Source: Streptomyces sp. NBC_00286 (GTDB lineage Bacteria; Actinomycetota; Actinomycetes; Streptomycetales; Streptomycetaceae). From it: a stretch of DNA of 64,000 bases. The notes under the pieces are model-generated. The model was not told where the DNA came from. It saw only the letters and a list, made by a program, of their open reading frames with translations, and ran no database searches. The number at the start of each line of letters is the position of its first letter. Position 1 is the stretch's first letter. The stretch is taken from assembly GCF_036173125.1 (NCBI RefSeq), contig NZ_CP108054.1, forward strand, positions 1,178,001 to 1,242,000, read 5' to 3'. This document shows positions 62,089 to 64,000 of the stretch, piece after piece. Position numbers and translations under genes: made by a program.

Positions 62089-62102
62089 ATTGCGAACGTA
62101 AT
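62089..62102. promoter_or_regulatory. Operator candidate ATTGCGAACGTAAT before the TetR gene
   Basis: Reverse complement ATTACGTTCGCAAT matches ATTACGTTCGTAAG at 55637-55650 except at two bases. The position suits autoregulation. Confidence 0.7.
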
Positions 62103-62197
62103 CCAAAGAGTCGGCAGCGGCGACGGTCACCGCCTCGCCGCAATGCACTCCCCGTTGCCCCGGCTGCCCCCACAGACCGAGGACCCTGCCTGCGGAG

Positions 62198-62698
62198 TCA
62201 CACCCGAGAGGGAGGCACCGGGAAGAGCATGCAGCTGCTGGTGGCATGGGCGAGGAGTCGGTCCGTCGCGTCGACCAACTGAGCCTGGGCGAGGGCGGTT
62301 TGGCGGCCCTTGCTGACCACCGTGCCGATGGCGCGCACCGTACCCGAATCCACCGTGATCCGTCGCAGGAACTTCACCGTCAGGTCGAGCGAGGTGTACG
62401 CCATGCCCTGCGGGAGGGTGGACTGGACGGCGCAGCCCGCCGCCGAGTCGAGCAGGGTGGCGAAGATACCGCCGTGCACGCTGCCGATCGGGTTGTAGTG
62501 CTCCTCCCCCGGCGTCAGCGAGAAGACCGCCCTGCCGGGCTCCACCTCGTCCAGGGCGAAGTCGAGGGTGTAGTTGATGGGAGGCGCCGGCAGCCGCCCC
62601 GCCTGCAGTTCGCGCAGGAAGTCGATGCCGGCCATGCGCCCGGCGGCCTCCGCCGAGAGTGCGGGATCGTCCCAGTTGTACGTACGCGTTCGCCCCAC
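62198..62698 (-). CDS. PaaI-type hotdog thioesterase
   Basis: 166 residues, GTG start. The hotdog signature NPIGSVHGGIFATLLDSAAG is present with the conserved HGG. Enzymes of this type hydrolyse acyl-CoA thioesters such as phenylacetyl-CoA. It is divergent from an HxlR regulator gene, with the shared motif CTGACTGTCA twice between them, so it is probably controlled by that regulator. Confidence 0.85.
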   Translation of the reverse strand: MGRTRTYNWDDPALSAEAAGRMAGIDFLRELQAGRLPAPPINYTLDFALDEVEPGRAVFSLTPGEEHYNPIGSVHGGIFATLLDSAAGCAVQSTLPQGMAYTSLDLTVKFLRRITVDSGTVRAIGTVVSKGRQTALAQAQLVDATDRLLAHATSSCMLFPVPPSRV

Positions 62699-62717
62699 GG
62701 CCGGCGCCCTTCCCTCT

Positions 62718-62771
62718 GACTGTCAGCTGACTTTTTCAAGTGAAGCTAGGCTTTCGCCCACCTGACTGTCA
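62718..62771. promoter_or_regulatory. Repeated motif CTGACTGTCA between thioesterase and HxlR genes
   Basis: CTGACTGTCAG (62718-62728) has arms CTGAC and GTCAG; CTGACTGTCA recurs at 62762-62771, 44 bases away (about four helical turns). The smaller palindrome TTCAAGTGAA lies between. It is a likely divergent control region. Confidence 0.6.
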
Positions 62772-62801
62772 ATGACGAAGCCAGGCTCGTACGATGGCGG
62801 A

Positions 62802-63314
62802 ATGGAGTGGCTTGAGGCGAGCACGGAGAACTGCCCCGTCCAGCGCACCCTCGACGTGATCGGGGAGAAATGGACGCTGCTGATCCTGCGCGACGCCGTC
62901 AACGGAGTCCGCCGCTTCGACGACTTCCACCGCCACATCGGCCTGTCGGAAGCCGTCCTCAGCGACCGCCTCCGCAAGCTGACAGCGGCCGGCATCCTGA
63001 AGACCGTCCGCTACCAGGAACCCGGCAGGCGCTCCCGCAACGAGTACCGCCTGACCCGCAAGGGTTGGGACCTGTGGCCCGTCCTGATGGCACTGAGCCA
63101 GTGGGGCGAAACGTACGCCCTCGACGCCGACGGCCCCGTACTGGACGTCCGCCACACCGACTGCGACGCCCCGGTCCGCGTCGTCGTCGAGTGCTCCGCG
63201 GAGCACTCCGCCCTCACTCCCCGTGACGTCACCGCCCGACTGGGAACAGGCGCCCGCCTCCGGCCTGAAGGTCGTGAGCCATCGGCCTCGCGGTCGCGGG
63301 CCAGACGGCGGTGA
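62802..63314 (+). CDS. HxlR-family transcriptional regulator
   Basis: 170 residues from ATG 62802; ATG 62772 is in frame but lies on the repeated operator motif. Winged helix CPVQRTLDVIGEKWTLLILRDA and LSEAVLSDRLRKLTAAGIL. The C-terminal extension contains Cys residues (RHTDCDAPV, VECSAEHS). It is divergent from the hotdog thioesterase. Confidence 0.85.
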   Translation: MEWLEASTENCPVQRTLDVIGEKWTLLILRDAVNGVRRFDDFHRHIGLSEAVLSDRLRKLTAAGILKTVRYQEPGRRSRNEYRLTRKGWDLWPVLMALSQWGETYALDADGPVLDVRHTDCDAPVRVVVECSAEHSALTPRDVTARLGTGARLRPEGREPSASRSRARRR

Positions 63315-63696
63315 GACATCAGCTGAGTGCCGTGTACTCCGCCGTTCTCGGATCGCTTCACCGCGCGGAAACCGGACATGATCCGGGGCCGGGTCGCCGC
63401 AGGCCCCGGCGGTCATGCTTGCCGAGGGCGGCGGTCCGGAGCGTTGCGCTTGTCGGCGAGTGCCTCGCGCAACGCGTACTGAAGCCGCCGTCGTGGTCGG
63501 CCGTCCCCGCCGTCGTCTGCCGGAGCGGGACGAGATCGCGGGCGTCGCGGATCTGCGCGCCACCGCAGGCCATGTCGGCGTCCGGCCACCGTCCCGATCC
63601 GGCAGACGCGCGGATCTTGCAAATGCCGCGCCCGGACCGCTAAGCGGGGCCGGGGAAGCGCGGGAACGCACCCGCACTTCCCCGGCCCCGCTCAGG
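63315..63696. other. Intergenic region with no supported gene
   Basis: 382 bases. Short open frames exist on both strands, but none shows a recognisable domain, ribosome site or family pattern. Its right end holds the hairpin terminator of the leftward hydrolase gene. Confidence 0.6.
63643..63692 (-). terminator. Strong hairpin terminator of the hydrolase gene
   Basis: AGCGGGGCCGGGGAAG (63643-63658) pairs perfectly with 63677-63692 over 16 bases; within the loop, GCGGG (63660-63664) and CCCGC (63671-63675) can pair as well. It lies four bases beyond the leftward hydrolase stop. Confidence 0.88.
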
Positions 63697-64000
63697 TCAG
63701 ATCTTCGTCTTCTCCCGGACCCACGCGCCGATCTGTGCGATGGCGGCGTCGGTCTCCGGAATTCGGCCGGCACCGTAGACGTACGAGTGCTGGCCTCCCG
63801 GGACCACCACGGTCGCCGTGTCGATTCCGGCGTCCTTGAGGCGGGCGGCGAACTCCTCGTCCTCGCCGGCCAGGACCTCGTACGTTCCCCAGGAGACGAG
63901 GGTCGGAGGGAGACCGCTCAAGTCCGCCCGGTTCAGATTGATCCGGGTGTCCGTGAACTCGATGCCCGTGCCGCCGATCCAGGCATCCCGGAAGAACTCC
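63697..64000 (-). CDS. C-terminal part of an alpha/beta hydrolase (esterase/lipase type), partial
   Basis: About 101 residues are visible; the gene continues beyond the window. LPPTLVSWGTYEVLAGEDEEFA followed by GGQHSYVY is the acid and His region of the hydrolase fold-3 (lipase/esterase) family, where the usual sequence reads D-x-L...GxxHGF. The catalytic Ser would lie outside the window. Confidence 0.72.
   Translation of the reverse strand, partial: EFFRDAWIGGTGIEFTDTRINLNRADLSGLPPTLVSWGTYEVLAGEDEEFAARLKDAGIDTATVVVPGGQHSYVYGAGRIPETDAAIAQIGAWVREKTKI

Noticed and set aside
63315..63643. Possible small gene in the spacer after the HxlR gene
   Set aside because: The frame gives an Arg/Pro/Ala-rich product without similarity or ribosome site; likely non-coding.

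Overview
The window is very GC-rich DNA with strong third-position G/C bias, frequent GTG starts, 4-base ATGA/GTGA gene overlaps, and families typical of Streptomyces (LAL-type LuxR regulator, many TetR and HxlR regulators, glycosidase loci). It looks like an accessory part of a Streptomyces or close actinomycete chromosome. No rRNA, tRNA or CRISPR array was seen.

Region 1 (1-22430, all + strand) is the distal part of a large exopolysaccharide operon whose start lies outside the window. Almost all genes overlap by 4 bases or are separated by a few bases. In order: a Wzz-like chain-length protein with a degenerate kinase domain, asparagine synthase, a two-domain oxidoreductase, a heparinase II/III-like protein, a beta-helix lipoprotein, an O-antigen ligase/Wzy-like polymerase, a GT4 transferase, then a sugar-tailoring set (C-methyltransferase, nucleotidylyltransferase, PIG-L deacetylase, epimerase, DUF4910 aminopeptidase-like protein), a flippase, a GT2 transferase, a polysaccharide pyruvyl transferase, an RfbC-like epimerase and a GSAM-like aminotransferase. 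The products fit assembly, export and trimming of a polymer with an unusual modified sugar.

Region 2 (22438-25051) holds a PAP2 phosphatase, a SAM methyltransferase and an aminoglycoside-phosphotransferase-like protein. Region 3 (25114-34364) is a glycoside-utilisation locus: a TetR regulator with a near-consensus promoter and overlapping palindrome, then GH1, SDR, beta-glucuronidase, an MFS transporter and a GH78 alpha-L-rhamnosidase. An 8-base motif CCAACCAC recurs before the regulator, before GH1 and before the MFS gene.

Region 4 (34446-39655) is a decaying catabolic locus: a leftward SMP-30/SDR/MFS operon faces three rightward relics (aldehyde dehydrogenase, class II aldolase, SDR), all truncated or internally deleted. 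A second remnant of the aldolase 3' end lies at 43456-43568. Between the two copies is a leftward operon of a class III aminotransferase-fold phospho-lyase, an APH-fold kinase and a ROK regulator (39680-43356).

Region 5 (43562-51604) carries a TetR regulator and a complete branched-chain-amino-acid-type ABC importer (liv), with an IS200/IS605-like end hairpin inside the operon. Upstream lie another TetR regulator and a divergent metallo-beta-lactamase-fold hydrolase. Identical palindromes TGGACTCAAGTCCA precede both liv and the hydrolase. Region 6 (51730-64000) contains small leftward metabolic genes, two HxlR regulators, a ScyD/ScyE-like secreted protein, a 925-residue LAL regulator flanked by two gene fragments, a TetR regulator whose own upstream palindrome is repeated 6.4 kb away before an SDR gene, a hotdog thioesterase, and the end of an alpha/beta hydrolase.
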